A stretch of DNA of 64,000 nucleotides from Bradyrhizobium sp. dw_411 (GTDB lineage Bacteria; Pseudomonadota; Alphaproteobacteria; Rhizobiales; Xanthobacteraceae), in NCBI RefSeq assembly GCF_018449695.1, contig NZ_JAAVUY010000013.1, positions 62,001 to 126,000 of the forward strand. The letters run 5' to 3'. The position numbers and the translations under genes are program-made. Shown here in pieces: positions 43,355-52,830 of this stretch (its first letter is position 1; every line of letters starts with the position of its first letter). Below the pieces are notes generated by a model, which was given only the letters and a program-made list of their open reading frames with translations, ran no database searches and was not told where the DNA came from.

Positions 43355-44950
43355 ATGAACTGGACCTCCATTTCGGCCCGACCGCTTGCCGCAACGCCAA
43401 ATTTCGTCTTTGCTGGCGGCGCCGATGCCCTGGGGTTTTCCGTGCTGATTTCTCTTGACCGCGACAATTCGCAAAGCCTGCAGGAGCAGATCTACACGCG
43501 GATCCGCGAGCAGATTATGGCGGGGGTTTTGCGGCCGGGTTCGCCGGTGCCGTCGTCGCGGATTCTCGCCGCCCAGCTCAAAGTATCGCGCAATTCGGTG
43601 ATCTTCGGCTATGAGCGGCTGATCAACGAAGGCTATCTGGTCGCGCGCCCCATGGTCGGCACTTTCATTGCCGACATTCTGCCGGACCAGGCGGTAGGCG
43701 CGACGCCGAACGACAGCACCGAGGATCTTTCCGAAATTTCGGAATCCCGCGGGGCCCACGTGTTTTCCGGCCGGCAACACGGCATCCTGAACAATTCCAG
43801 TATCCCGATCGATTTCTGGACCCAGCGCACCGATCCGCGCGCCTTTCCGTTGAAGACATGGCGCCGGCTGGTGATGCAATCGCTGGCTTCCGCGGGACAT
43901 AACCTCACCGAATATGGCGACCCCTGCGGGCTGATGGCGCTGCGCACCGAGATTGCCGAGCATGTCGGCAGCACGCGCGGCATTCAGGTGCGGCCCGAGC
44001 AAGTGGTCATCCTTGCCGGCGCGCAGCTCGCGCTCAATCTCGTGCTGCGCCTGCTCGCCTCTCAGGGCGACGAGATCGTGGTGGAGAATCCCTGCAACCA
44101 GGGCGCCGCCTATCTGTTCGAGAGTCACCACATGCGGCTGCGGCCGATCACCATTGACCGCTCGGGGATCGATGCCAACGCCGTCGCCGCCACCGACGCG
44201 CGGCTGGTTTACCTGACGCCCTCGCATCAGTTTCCGATGGGCGCGACGCTTTCACTTGAGAAGAGGCGGACGATCCTGCGCTGGGCGCAACGCACCGGCG
44301 CCTATGTGATCGAGGATGATTACGACAGCGAGTTCCGCTACGACGGCGCGCCGCTGCCGGCGATGAAGGCGCTCGGTCCCGACCACGTGATCTATCTCGG
44401 CACCTTCTCAAAATCGCTCGGTGCGGGACTGCGAACCGGCTTTGCGATTTTTCCCGAACATCTGGTGGATGCCGCCGCGACCGCCAAGGCGCTGCTGGAC
44501 AATGGCCAGGTCTGGCTCGAACAGGCCGCGCTCGCGCGCTTCATGCAGAATGGCGGCTTCATGCGGCACCTGCGGCGCAGCCAGCAGCATTATTTTTCAC
44601 GGCGCAACGCGCTGATCAGCCGGATGCGCGAGCGTTTTGGCGATGTCGATCTGCTGGGTACCGAAGCCGGAACGCATATCGCCTGGCGACTGCCCGCCGC
44701 GTTCGTCCCGGCCCATAACATCAAGGCGATTGCCCGCACGAAAAATATCGGCATCTACACCGTGCAGTCCGGCGGCGGCCACGAATATGACGGATCGCAA
44801 TTCGAGCAGAACTGGCTGCTGCTCGGCTACGCCTCATTGTCGGAAGACCAGATCCGCGCGGGTATAGATCGTCTTGAGGAAGCTTTGAAGACGAACGAGA
44901 TCACGCATGGGAGCGCGCAGCTTTCGCGCTCGCCGCTGGCGCCAAGCTGA
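43355..44950 (+). CDS. MocR-family (GntR-aminotransferase) transcriptional regulator
   Basis: About 531 aa. An N-terminal winged helix (about residues 40-105, LQEQIYTRIREQIMAGVLRPG to LINEGYLVARP) is fused to a class I aminotransferase domain with the PLP Lys in FSKSLGAGLRTGF and a YDSEFRYDG substrate region. MocR proteins sense a PLP adduct and control vitamin or amino-acid genes. The ATG at 43355 or at 43313 is possible. It diverges from CobW/CinA and is followed by a phosphoribosyltransferase. Confidence 0.92.
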   Translation: MNWTSISARPLAATPNFVFAGGADALGFSVLISLDRDNSQSLQEQIYTRIREQIMAGVLRPGSPVPSSRILAAQLKVSRNSVIFGYERLINEGYLVARPMVGTFIADILPDQAVGATPNDSTEDLSEISESRGAHVFSGRQHGILNNSSIPIDFWTQRTDPRAFPLKTWRRLVMQSLASAGHNLTEYGDPCGLMALRTEIAEHVGSTRGIQVRPEQVVILAGAQLALNLVLRLLASQGDEIVVENPCNQGAAYLFESHHMRLRPITIDRSGIDANAVAATDARLVYLTPSHQFPMGATLSLEKRRTILRWAQRTGAYVIEDDYDSEFRYDGAPLPAMKALGPDHVIYLGTFSKSLGAGLRTGFAIFPEHLVDAAATAKALLDNGQVWLEQAALARFMQNGGFMRHLRRSQQHYFSRRNALISRMRERFGDVDLLGTEAGTHIAWRLPAAFVPAHNIKAIARTKNIGIYTVQSGGGHEYDGSQFEQNWLLLGYASLSEDQIRAGIDRLEEALKTNEITHGSAQLSRSPLAPS

Positions 44951-44959
44951 TGGCGATGC

Positions 44960-45685
44960 ATGACCGCCGATAACACCTACACCGAACCGACCACCGGCTA
45001 TTGGCAGGAGCTGACGCCAGAGGTCCCTGCCCGCTTCTCGGCGACGGCACCGTTTCGCTTCGGCTATCCGGTCACGCTGCCCTGCGGCCGCATCCTGGTT
45101 TTGCCGCTGCGCCGATTGCCCGATGGCCATCGCGCCGTCGCGTCGCTGATTGCCAACCAGGCCTCGAACATTGTTGTGGCGGCGCTGGCGGACCATATGG
45201 CCGCGCAGGCCCGTGCGCTCGATGCCGAAATCATTGCCGGGCTGCCGACGCTGGGCCTCGCCTTCGCCTCACTGGTGGCCGAGCGGCTCGGGCAATCGCG
45301 CTATGTGCCGCTCGGGTATTCGCGAAAATTCTGGTACGACGACGCGCTGTCCGAGCCGGTCGTCTCGATCACCAGCCCGGAGGCTGGCAAGCGACTGCGG
45401 CTGGATCCGAACCTGTTGCCCCTGATCGAGGGGCGGCGGATCGCGCTGGTCGATGATGCTATCTCCACCGGCGCGACAGCGGTCGCCGCGGTGCGGCTGT
45501 TGCGCAAGGCCGGCGCCGAAGTCGCCGGCATGATCGTCGCGATGAAGCAAACCAATCGCTGGGAAGCGGAAGTCGCGGCACTCTCTGCCCCGCTTGCGGT
45601 CCGCGCGGTATATGGCTGCCCGCTCTTCCAGCGCAGCGACGCCGGCTGGATGCCGCTTAGTGAGACGCAGCCAGCTATTCCCTGA
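44960..45685 (+). CDS. PRPP-binding phosphoribosyltransferase
   Basis: A 241-aa type I phosphoribosyltransferase with the PRPP loop IALVDDAISTGATA (about residues 157-170) and flexible-loop YSRKFWYDD. It resembles adenine or xanthine PRTs but has a longer N-terminus. It sits 9 nt after the MocR stop and is probably co-transcribed. Its base is unknown; nearby NadC-like, HAD and CinA genes suggest nucleotide or pyridine metabolism. Confidence 0.85.
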   Translation: MTADNTYTEPTTGYWQELTPEVPARFSATAPFRFGYPVTLPCGRILVLPLRRLPDGHRAVASLIANQASNIVVAALADHMAAQARALDAEIIAGLPTLGLAFASLVAERLGQSRYVPLGYSRKFWYDDALSEPVVSITSPEAGKRLRLDPNLLPLIEGRRIALVDDAISTGATAVAAVRLLRKAGAEVAGMIVAMKQTNRWEAEVAALSAPLAVRAVYGCPLFQRSDAGWMPLSETQPAIP

Positions 45686-45746
45686 AATTACAAATCACCC
45701 GAAGAAGTCAGTAGCGGACAGAGTTTTCGCCAACCGCGCTAAACAA

Positions 45747-47006
45747 TCAGTGTTTCTTTGCACTCGCGCTCTGTTCCGCCGTGCAGGAAATCAGCAGCGT
45801 GAATGTCCTCGCGTTGCGCGCGATGTCGGACGTTTTCAGCTCACTTTTGGCGTCAGCGGTTTGATAAGACACCACGCTGTTGTCCAGAAAATCCCTGAGC
45901 ATGCCGGTCTTGATCGCGAAATTTATATTCTCGGGGATATTGCCGGTCGCCTTGGCGAATTTCAACGCGTTCAGCTTCGCGGCAACCATTCCAACCACCT
46001 GGCCGGCATTGTCCAGCAGCGGGCCGCCGCTGTTCCCCGGTTGAACCGCAGCGCTGATTTGCAAATAGCGGGTATCGTTCAGGACGCCGCTCAGCGAACT
46101 TACGATCCCGGTCGTGACCGTGAGGTCGGACGTCAGCAACCCGTGAAACGGATAGCCAATGGCCGTGACGCTGTCGCCGGGACGGATCGCCTTGTCCCTG
46201 ATAGTCGCGACATCCTTGAACGGACTCGGCGCCTGAAGCAAAGCCAGATCGTTTGTTTCGTCGCTTGAAACGAGACGCAGCTTGACCGGCGCATCGCCGC
46301 TCAAATTACCCATGATATCGCCGACACAGCCATCGACCACATGCTGATTGGTGACGATATGCCCGTTATTGCTGATCACGAATCCCGTACCGGTTTGAGT
46401 ACCCGTCTTGGGCGCCGCCTGCGCAGGCGGAGCGGATTCTTCCGCGCTCGCCACAACTGCTTTTGCCGCCGGTTTCGGAGCAACCGCCACGAACTCCCCG
46501 ACGTTACCGACTCCGACCTCCTTCACCTTCGACACACAATTGACCAGTGTCGGCAGCAGGACAGACGTGCCGGTCATTGCAAATTGAAAGAGCTGGCCTT
46601 GGGCAAAGGCGGACATCGCTTTCGATTTGCGGAATTGAGCGATCAAGGCCGAATTGTCAGGCATATCCACCGCAAGCAGATTTTTGCTGATAACGGCCGC
46701 CTGCACATTGAACGGCTGCTGCCCATCGAATGTGAGAACAATCGGGAAATTCTGGCCGGAATTCAAATTCCAGCTTTCGCTGGCAAATCCCAATTTCCAG
46801 GACATATTGGCGCCAACGATGACGAAAACCGTGATCCCGCTTTTATACGGAGCCAACGCCATGCAGGAGGTGAATTCCCCATTGGTGTCGTTGGTGAATG
46901 CACCGCCCTTCCAATTTCCGACATTCAGCGAACCGTAAGGCCCGCGTGCCTGCGCACCGGAAATCGCCAGCACAAGACTCAAAGCAACCAAAACAGTACG
47001 CCGCAT
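45747..47006 (-). CDS. Exported trypsin-like serine protease
   Basis: A 419-aa protein with a signal peptide (LSLVLAISGAQA) and, after a roughly 180-residue N-terminal region, a DegP-type protease domain: GTGFVISNNGHIVTNQHVVDG (His), TNDLALLQ (Asp) and QPGNSGGPLLD (Ser). There is no PDZ domain, so it is shorter than DegP and may depend on the N-terminal region for regulation. It acts in the periplasm. It is convergent with the phosphoribosyltransferase gene. Confidence 0.9.
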   Translation of the reverse strand: MRRTVLVALSLVLAISGAQARGPYGSLNVGNWKGGAFTNDTNGEFTSCMALAPYKSGITVFVIVGANMSWKLGFASESWNLNSGQNFPIVLTFDGQQPFNVQAAVISKNLLAVDMPDNSALIAQFRKSKAMSAFAQGQLFQFAMTGTSVLLPTLVNCVSKVKEVGVGNVGEFVAVAPKPAAKAVVASAEESAPPAQAAPKTGTQTGTGFVISNNGHIVTNQHVVDGCVGDIMGNLSGDAPVKLRLVSSDETNDLALLQAPSPFKDVATIRDKAIRPGDSVTAIGYPFHGLLTSDLTVTTGIVSSLSGVLNDTRYLQISAAVQPGNSGGPLLDNAGQVVGMVAAKLNALKFAKATGNIPENINFAIKTGMLRDFLDNSVVSYQTADAKSELKTSDIARNARTFTLLISCTAEQSASAKKH

Positions 47007-47206
47007 AACCGCCCCCGGTGTGTCTCGACACGTCTACAACTTGACGGAGGCTCCGGCAGAGTCAATACGCGCCATTCCAATTTTGGAAGAGCTTGGTGAA
47101 TAGCCGGGGGAGAATGAACCGGCACGCATGGAGGCCATTCTTCTGCGCGATAGACAACATTGCTTCCGCGCGTCAGAATTACTTCCGACACCGGGGGTAG
47201 GACACC

Positions 47207-49366
47207 ATGAAAATTCAGATGTTTGCGGGGCGGCCAATGGCGGCCTCGATGTTGGCGGCTGTTTCGATCGCTCTCTTGGCGACGACTGCGATACCCGCCC
47301 ACGCCCAGCAGCGCAGCTCTGCTGCGGCGAGCGTCGGCAACAACGATCTTGGCGGCGTGGTGCGCAGTGCGAAGGGGCCGGAGGCCGGCGTCTGGGTGAT
47401 TGCCGAGACGACGGATACGCCGACGCGATTGACCAAGATTGTCGTCACCGACGATCGCGGCCGTTATCTGGTTCCGGATCTGCCAAAAGGCAATTACCAG
47501 GTCTGGGTCCGCGGCTATGGGCTGATTGACTCCGTGAAAATTCCGGTAACCCTTGGTCAGACAAACCTTGGCAAGACGCTCGACCTGACGGCGGTGCCCG
47601 CGCCGACGCCGGCCGCCGCCGCGCAATATTATCCGCCGATCTACTGGTTTTCGTTGCTATCGGTACCTGCGAAGACCGAATTCCCGATCGATCAAATCAA
47701 GAGCCAGGGCGAATGGTTGAACACCGTCAAAAGCGGCGCCTGCCAATCCTGTCATGCGCTGGGCACACCCGGTACCCGGACCATCAGCAAGCGACTCGGC
47801 ACGTTCAAGGACTCGGCCGACGCCTGGGCGGAACGGCTGACGGCCGGAAGCGCGTCGGCGTTCATGGCGCGTGACATCACCAAGCTCGGTACGCAGCGGG
47901 CGCTCGAACTGTTCGGCAAATGGACGGACAAAATCGCGGGAGGCGAACTGCCGTTCGTGACCCCGTCGCGTCCGGAAGGCATCGCGCGCAACGTCGTGGT
48001 CACCGAATGGGAATGGAGCGAACCGACCGCCTATCTGCATGACGAAGTCGCGACCGATCGCTGGGACCCCTCGGTGAATGCCAAGGGCAAACTCTATGGG
48101 TCTACCGAGGACAGCACGGACTTCATGCCGGTGCTGGATCCCGTCGCCAGCGCCGATAGCGGCGTACAAATTCCAGTGCGCGATCCGAACACGCCGAATG
48201 TCACCGCGCGCCCGCATGGCTTCTCGCCATCATGGGGACCCAACGCGATCTGGAACAGCCAGACCATCACGCATAATCCGATGATGGACGAGAAAGGCCG
48301 GATCTGGCTCACGTCGCAGATTCGTCCGCCGGCCAACCCCGACTGGTGCAAGGCCGGATCGAGCCAGCCCTCGGCCAAGGCGTTTCCGATCAACCTGTCG
48401 AACCGCAATATCGCGATGTACGATCCGCCGTCGCAGAAATTCACGCTGCTCAGCACGTGCTTTCCCACCCACCACCTCGCCTTCTCCCGCGACCACGACA
48501 GGCTGTTCTTCTCAGCCGGCGTCGTGGGTCCCGCCGTGTTGGGCTGGCTTGACGTGAAGAAGTTCGAACAGACCAAGGATGAGGAAGCGTCGCAGGCATG
48601 GACGCCCTTCATCGTGGACACGTCTGGGGACGGCAAACGGGGCGACTATGTCGAACCCGACAAACCGGTCGAGCCCGGCAAGGACAAGCGCATCGCCGTC
48701 AATGAATACGCGATCGCCGTCAGCCCCAGCGATGGGGCCGTCTGGGGCACCGTGATCGGCTATCCCGGCGCGATCGTGCGCACTGTACTGGGCACAAACC
48801 CGATCGAGACTGCTCTGTCCGAGATTTATGAGCCGCCGCTGCCGGGCTACGGTCCGCGTGGCGGCGACATCGATGCCGACGGCGTTTACTGGGCGGCGCT
48901 CGCTAGCGGGCACGTCGGCAGTTTCGACCGGCGCAAATGCAAGGTGCTGAACGGTCCGACTGCGACCGGGCAACACTGCCCGGAAGGCTGGACGCTGTAT
49001 CAGTTGCCCGGCCCGCAAATGCGCGACGTGAAAGACGCCGGGAGTGCCGAGGCGAGTTATTATGTCTGGGTCGACTGGTTCAACACATTCGGTCTCGGGA
49101 AGAACGTGCCGATCATCATGGGCAATCTTAACAGTTCGATCTTCGCGCTGGTCGACGGCAAATTGATCAACTTCACCGTTCCCTACCCGATGGGCTTCTT
49201 TCCCAAGAACGTCGATGGCCGGATCGACGATGCTTCCACTGGCTGGAAGGGCAACGGGTTGTGGACCACCTATGGAACGCGAGCCATGTTCCACCTTGAA
49301 GGCGGAACGGCCAATCGCCCGCGCGCGGTGCGGCTGCAGCTTCGCCCCGATCCACTCGCCCACTGA
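47207..49366 (+). CDS. Large secreted protein: carboxypeptidase-regulatory domain plus heme motif
   Basis: A 719-aa protein with a signal peptide (ATTAIPAHAQ), a carboxypeptidase-regulatory-like beta domain (about residues 45-125, DDRGRYLVPDLPKGNYQVWVRGYG) and one c-type heme motif CQSCHA (about residue 180). The rest, with YDPPSQKFTLLSTCFPTHH and DIDADGVYWAALASG, looks like a propeller. The order matches 15312-16979 with a longer propeller and only remote identity. It is probably a periplasmic redox protein of unknown substrate. The start has a weak ribosome-binding site. Confidence 0.78.
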   Translation: MKIQMFAGRPMAASMLAAVSIALLATTAIPAHAQQRSSAAASVGNNDLGGVVRSAKGPEAGVWVIAETTDTPTRLTKIVVTDDRGRYLVPDLPKGNYQVWVRGYGLIDSVKIPVTLGQTNLGKTLDLTAVPAPTPAAAAQYYPPIYWFSLLSVPAKTEFPIDQIKSQGEWLNTVKSGACQSCHALGTPGTRTISKRLGTFKDSADAWAERLTAGSASAFMARDITKLGTQRALELFGKWTDKIAGGELPFVTPSRPEGIARNVVVTEWEWSEPTAYLHDEVATDRWDPSVNAKGKLYGSTEDSTDFMPVLDPVASADSGVQIPVRDPNTPNVTARPHGFSPSWGPNAIWNSQTITHNPMMDEKGRIWLTSQIRPPANPDWCKAGSSQPSAKAFPINLSNRNIAMYDPPSQKFTLLSTCFPTHHLAFSRDHDRLFFSAGVVGPAVLGWLDVKKFEQTKDEEASQAWTPFIVDTSGDGKRGDYVEPDKPVEPGKDKRIAVNEYAIAVSPSDGAVWGTVIGYPGAIVRTVLGTNPIETALSEIYEPPLPGYGPRGGDIDADGVYWAALASGHVGSFDRRKCKVLNGPTATGQHCPEGWTLYQLPGPQMRDVKDAGSAEASYYVWVDWFNTFGLGKNVPIIMGNLNSSIFALVDGKLINFTVPYPMGFFPKNVDGRIDDASTGWKGNGLWTTYGTRAMFHLEGGTANRPRAVRLQLRPDPLAH

Positions 49367-49377
49367 CCGGCGAAATT

Positions 49378-49402
49378 GGCGAGAGCGGAAATCGCTCTCG
49401 CC
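49378..49402 (+). terminator. Hairpin between the heme protein and Bug genes
   Basis: GGCGAGAGCG (49378-49387) and CGCTCTCGCC (49393-49402) pair perfectly around GAAAT, 11 nt past the stop at 49366. No T-run follows. A translation start for the Bug gene at 49376 would place it inside this hairpin, which argues for a later start. Confidence 0.6.
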
Positions 49403-49414
49403 GACATTCCTGAA

Positions 49415-50398
49415 ATGCGGAAAGCCAAGTACGCCATGTTTCGAATCCTCGCCATCGCGGCGTTTTTCGTTGCCCTAGCGGCTCCCGTGAAGGCGCAGAC
49501 CTTTCCGGACCGGCCCGTCCGCATCCTGGTGCCTTACGCGCCCGGCGGGATCACCGACATTGCGGCGCGGCTGGTCGGCGGCAAACTTGGCGAATATTGG
49601 GGCCACCAGGTCGTCGTGGAAAACCGGCCAGGCGGCAATGGCCTGATCGCGATGACGGCCGCCGTCAGGGCAGATCCCGACGGCTATACGCTGGTCATGG
49701 CCAGCGGCGGCGATGTTGCGCTCAACCCCGCGCTGATGGAGAAAATGCCCTATGACGTCGAGCGCGATCTCGTTCCGATCACGGGCGTCAGCGATGCGCC
49801 GATCGTGCTCGCGGCCAACAGCGCCAGCCCGTACAAATCGGTCGTGGATGTGATCGCCGCCAGCAAGGCAAATCCGGGCTCCGTCGACATCGGCACGCCG
49901 GGGATCGGCAGCATCACTCATCTTGTACTGGAGTGGTTCGCACTGAGCACCGGCACGAAGCTGCAAAACGTGCCGTTCAAAGGCGGCGCCCCCGCTGTAC
50001 AGGCGCTTGTCTCCGGCGTGGTGCCTCTCGGTATCATGGCCAGTTCGTCGGTCGCGCCGAATCTCGCGGGCGGGACCTTGCGCGTGCTCGGCGTCACCTC
50101 GGCCAAGCGATCAACACTCAATCCCGAATGGCGGACGCTCCAGGAGCAGGGCGTGGCGGATGTCAACGCGTCGAACTGGACGGCATTGTTCGCGCCAAAG
50201 GGAACACCTCAGGCGATCGTCGATAAACTCAATGCCGATGTCGTGAGGGCGCTCAATTCACCCGACGTCAGAGAACGCTTTGCATCGGGCGGCGTGCAGG
50301 TCATTCCGTCCACGCCGGGCGAACTCGCGGCGCGATTGAAGAGCGAACTGGCGATCTTCCGGACGGTGATCGCCAAGTCCGGCATGCATCTCGAATAG
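49415..50398 (+). CDS. Orphan Bug/TctC solute-binding protein
   Basis: About 327 aa with a signal peptide ending APVKA and the Bug motifs FPDRPVRILVPYAPGG and VVVENRPGGNG. Bug proteins bind carboxylates or aromatic acids in the periplasm and often occur without tctA/B genes, as here. The ATG at 49415 or 49436 can serve; neither has a strong ribosome-binding site. It follows the heme protein gene. Confidence 0.88.
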   Translation: MRKAKYAMFRILAIAAFFVALAAPVKAQTFPDRPVRILVPYAPGGITDIAARLVGGKLGEYWGHQVVVENRPGGNGLIAMTAAVRADPDGYTLVMASGGDVALNPALMEKMPYDVERDLVPITGVSDAPIVLAANSASPYKSVVDVIAASKANPGSVDIGTPGIGSITHLVLEWFALSTGTKLQNVPFKGGAPAVQALVSGVVPLGIMASSSVAPNLAGGTLRVLGVTSAKRSTLNPEWRTLQEQGVADVNASNWTALFAPKGTPQAIVDKLNADVVRALNSPDVRERFASGGVQVIPSTPGELAARLKSELAIFRTVIAKSGMHLE

Positions 50399-50434
50399 AG
50401 TGCGGCTGGCCGCCTCACATCAGGGGCGTCCAGT

Positions 50435-50626
50435 TCACGGGCGTCCAGTGCGTGGCCGCAGCCATGCCATGATCACGTCGTGCGGCGTCCGGCGGCTGCG
50501 CGGCAGGCTGTATCGTTGGAGCATGGTTTTTGCAAAAGCCAGTGCCTGCCCGCCGGATTGCCGTTTCTCGCGCGCCAGCGCCATCCACTCGCGAATAATG
50601 GCGCGTCGTGTTTTTCGCGTGACCAT
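50435..50626 (-). CDS. Small hypothetical protein, basic
   Basis: A 63-aa basic protein (RKTRRAIIREWMALAREKRQ ... DVIMAWLRPRTGRP). A strong AAAGGA lies 7 nt before the ATG at 50626, and the pattern of a WMAL-KRQ-QALAFAK motif and a C-terminal W-L-PRTGRP resembles short hypothetical proteins I associate with Bradyrhizobium genomes. No function is known. Confidence 0.6.
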   Translation of the reverse strand: MVTRKTRRAIIREWMALAREKRQSGGQALAFAKTMLQRYSLPRSRRTPHDVIMAWLRPRTGRP

Positions 50627-50668
50627 CTGGATTTCCTTTTGCGGCTATTCCGATCATCGGATGGCGCG

Positions 50669-51142
50669 CTATGCCGCCTGTTGGACCGGATAGTCCTGCG
50701 ATCGTCGCGCCAGAATCGCGCAACCGCATTCATGCACGGCGCCGCGCACGATCACGAAGCCGCGTTTCGCCACGGAGGCGCGAAGGCTGTCATTCGCTGC
50801 CGGCTTCTGAGCATCGACCCAAACCACCAGCACCGCGTGAGGGCTGAGGAAGTTCATCAGCCAATCCATCGTCGGCTCAAGCGCGTGAAGCGTGCGTCGG
50901 CGCCAATCCACCAGCGCAACATCGTACTGACCGGTTGGACGGCCGCAATTGCCCGCGGCTGCCGCCAGCAAATATCCACGCCGGTGCAGTTCCATCGTCA
51001 ATTCTATCCCCTTCGAGCCGGCGACCAGGATGCGTTGGCGCGTTGAGCAGCCCGCGAGCGCGAGCATCGGATCGACAATTCGGTCGCCAGCGGCAATTTG
51101 AGCGGAAGACATTTGAGGAGAAGACATTTGAGCAGAAGACAT
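50669..51142 (-). CDS. Hypothetical protein, degenerate methyltransferase-like
   Basis: A 157-aa protein. The N-terminus is a triplet repeat (MSSAQ, MSSPQ, MSSAQ) matching a near-tandem DNA repeat. The rest (QRILVAGSKGIELTMELHRRGYLLAAAAG, YDVALVDW) suggests a Rossmann-like fold without the SAM-binding GxGxG. The ATG at 51142 has AGGTGA just upstream; a longer start at 51160 lacks one. Function unknown. Confidence 0.55.
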   Translation of the reverse strand: MSSAQMSSPQMSSAQIAAGDRIVDPMLALAGCSTRQRILVAGSKGIELTMELHRRGYLLAAAAGNCGRPTGQYDVALVDWRRRTLHALEPTMDWLMNFLSPHAVLVVWVDAQKPAANDSLRASVAKRGFVIVRGAVHECGCAILARRSQDYPVQQAA

Positions 51143-51477
51143 GGCATCACCTGTTTTCATGCGAGATTGCTTGACTCACATGGGCCAATATCTTCCTGAC
51201 GAGATTTAATTTCGAGAGTGCCCCGGCCTCGGTTTTATATGAGCCGCATAAGATCGCCGTGAGGCACTATTCCGCTTTTAGAAAACTACGCTCCGAATCC
51301 CCTCGAATCCATACACCTTCGCTGTCATCTTTACGGGCGAGCATTCACCGATCGTGGTGCGCCTCCGACGAATGGTCCGGCATCCTGATCGCGCAGTTGA
51401 TGTGTTCTCGTGTCTTGCTGCGCGTGGAAATTCCGTAAATTCGCCGATGAGGCATTGCGCGTTACCTGGAGGCCAAG
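51143..51477. other. Intergenic region, 335 bp
   Basis: It lies between a minus-strand hypothetical and a plus-strand small gene. An AT-rich patch around 51200-51240 may include promoter elements. Nothing else was recognised. Confidence 0.45.
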
Positions 51478-51672
51478 ATGCCGGTCTATTGTGCATATAT
51501 CGTTGGGCTTCACGACCGAACCATCGGCGTGGTTCAACTGGATTGTCATGACGACGAGTCCGCCATCAAATCCGCGAGACGGCTCGTCGACGACCACCCT
51601 GTGGAGGTTTGGCAGACGGACAGGCCGGTGGCCAGACTGGACGCCCTGTCCAAACAGACGCACAAGACATAG
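51478..51672 (+). CDS. Small hypothetical protein
   Basis: A 64-aa acidic protein (YCAYIVGLHDRTIGVVQLDCHDDESA to VEVWQTDRPVARL). GGAGG lies 5 nt before the ATG at 51478. The predicted beta-alpha-beta shape with a W-Q-x-D-R segment resembles short Bradyrhizobium hypothetical proteins. No known role. Confidence 0.6.
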   Translation: MPVYCAYIVGLHDRTIGVVQLDCHDDESAIKSARRLVDDHPVEVWQTDRPVARLDALSKQTHKT

Positions 51673-51760
51673 CGCCGGCGATGGGCTCACAAGCCTGGTA
51701 ATGCCGCGCTTGTCACGACGGCGACCATGACCCCGGATGTTCGTTTAGCGGTATCTCATT

Positions 51761-52666
51761 TCACCTGGCTTGCGGTGTGATGAACACTACCGGATGCGGC
51801 GACCATTCCCGGGCGAGCTTTTCGGCCTCGGCGATCTCGGCGCGGGTCATCAGCGCAGCTACCTTGTCACGCTGCTCCAGCGCCGTTTCCTTCGATGAAC
51901 CGAAGGAAGCCACGCCAAGCGGGTCTGGCGATCTGATGTCGCCAAGCTTCGCCGCCAGCGTGAACCACATATAGGCCTGGACGTTGTCCTTTGAGATGCC
52001 GCGTCCCGACGCATACATCGCCGCGAGATTGTATTGCGGGCTATGCATCAGCGTCAGATGGCTTGAATCGTAGACCTTGTTGGCAGCACGGCGATACCAC
52101 GCCAGCGCATCGGCGTCGCTTTGCTGCAAGGAGAGACCGTTCTCATAGGCGATTCCGAGAATATTCTGCGCGTAAGGAGAATCCTGTTCGGCAGCCAGGC
52201 GAAACCATTTGACCGCCTCGTCGTAATCTCTGGGAACCCCAAGCCCGACGGCGTACATATCGCCGAGATTGTTCTGTGCCGCCACGAAATCCTGGTCTGC
52301 GGCGCGGCGAAACCAGTTCACCGCCTCCGCACTGTCTTGCGTCACACCCCAGCCCTGCCGATACATAATCCCCATATCGTTCTGGGCGATCGCCAAACCT
52401 TTGTCGGCAGCCGGGCGAAGCCATTTGATCGCCTCGGCATAGTTTTGCGGCACTCCGATGCCCTTCGCATACATCGCACTGAGCCGATGCTGGGCATAGC
52501 TGTTGCCTTGATCGGCCAGCGACCGGAATAACCGCAGCGCCGTCGGATAATCTCCATGACCCGCAGCAGCGGTGGCATCCTCGAGCGGACCGGCAATGAC
52601 GGGGGCGCAAGCCAGAACCGTCAGGACGATGGCGAGCATCTGCGCGACAGAACATCGTCTGAGCAT
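51761..52666 (-). CDS. Exported SEL1-repeat protein
   Basis: A 301-aa protein with a signal peptide (MLAIVLTVLACAPVIAG) and about five SEL1 repeats of 36 residues (QNNLGDMYAVGLGVPRDYDEA is one). SEL1 solenoids mediate protein contacts, often in secretion or envelope pathways. The ATG at 52666 has GAGGT 9 nt upstream and is preferred to a TTG at 52681. It stands alone. Confidence 0.88.
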   Translation of the reverse strand: MLRRCSVAQMLAIVLTVLACAPVIAGPLEDATAAAGHGDYPTALRLFRSLADQGNSYAQHRLSAMYAKGIGVPQNYAEAIKWLRPAADKGLAIAQNDMGIMYRQGWGVTQDSAEAVNWFRRAADQDFVAAQNNLGDMYAVGLGVPRDYDEAVKWFRLAAEQDSPYAQNILGIAYENGLSLQQSDADALAWYRRAANKVYDSSHLTLMHSPQYNLAAMYASGRGISKDNVQAYMWFTLAAKLGDIRSPDPLGVASFGSSKETALEQRDKVAALMTRAEIAEAEKLAREWSPHPVVFITPQAR

Positions 52667-52830
52667 ATGGTTGGACCTCAACCATCGAAATCTTCAAGAC
52701 CGCATGGCGCTGGTTCACGGATGCGGAATAACCGGGGGGTAGTGTAGCTGCGCTATCCACTCCGGCGCCAGCCCTTCGCGGCCCTGGGAAAGCCGCTCGT
52801 GATGCGGGATCCTCGCCGATGACAGCCGAC

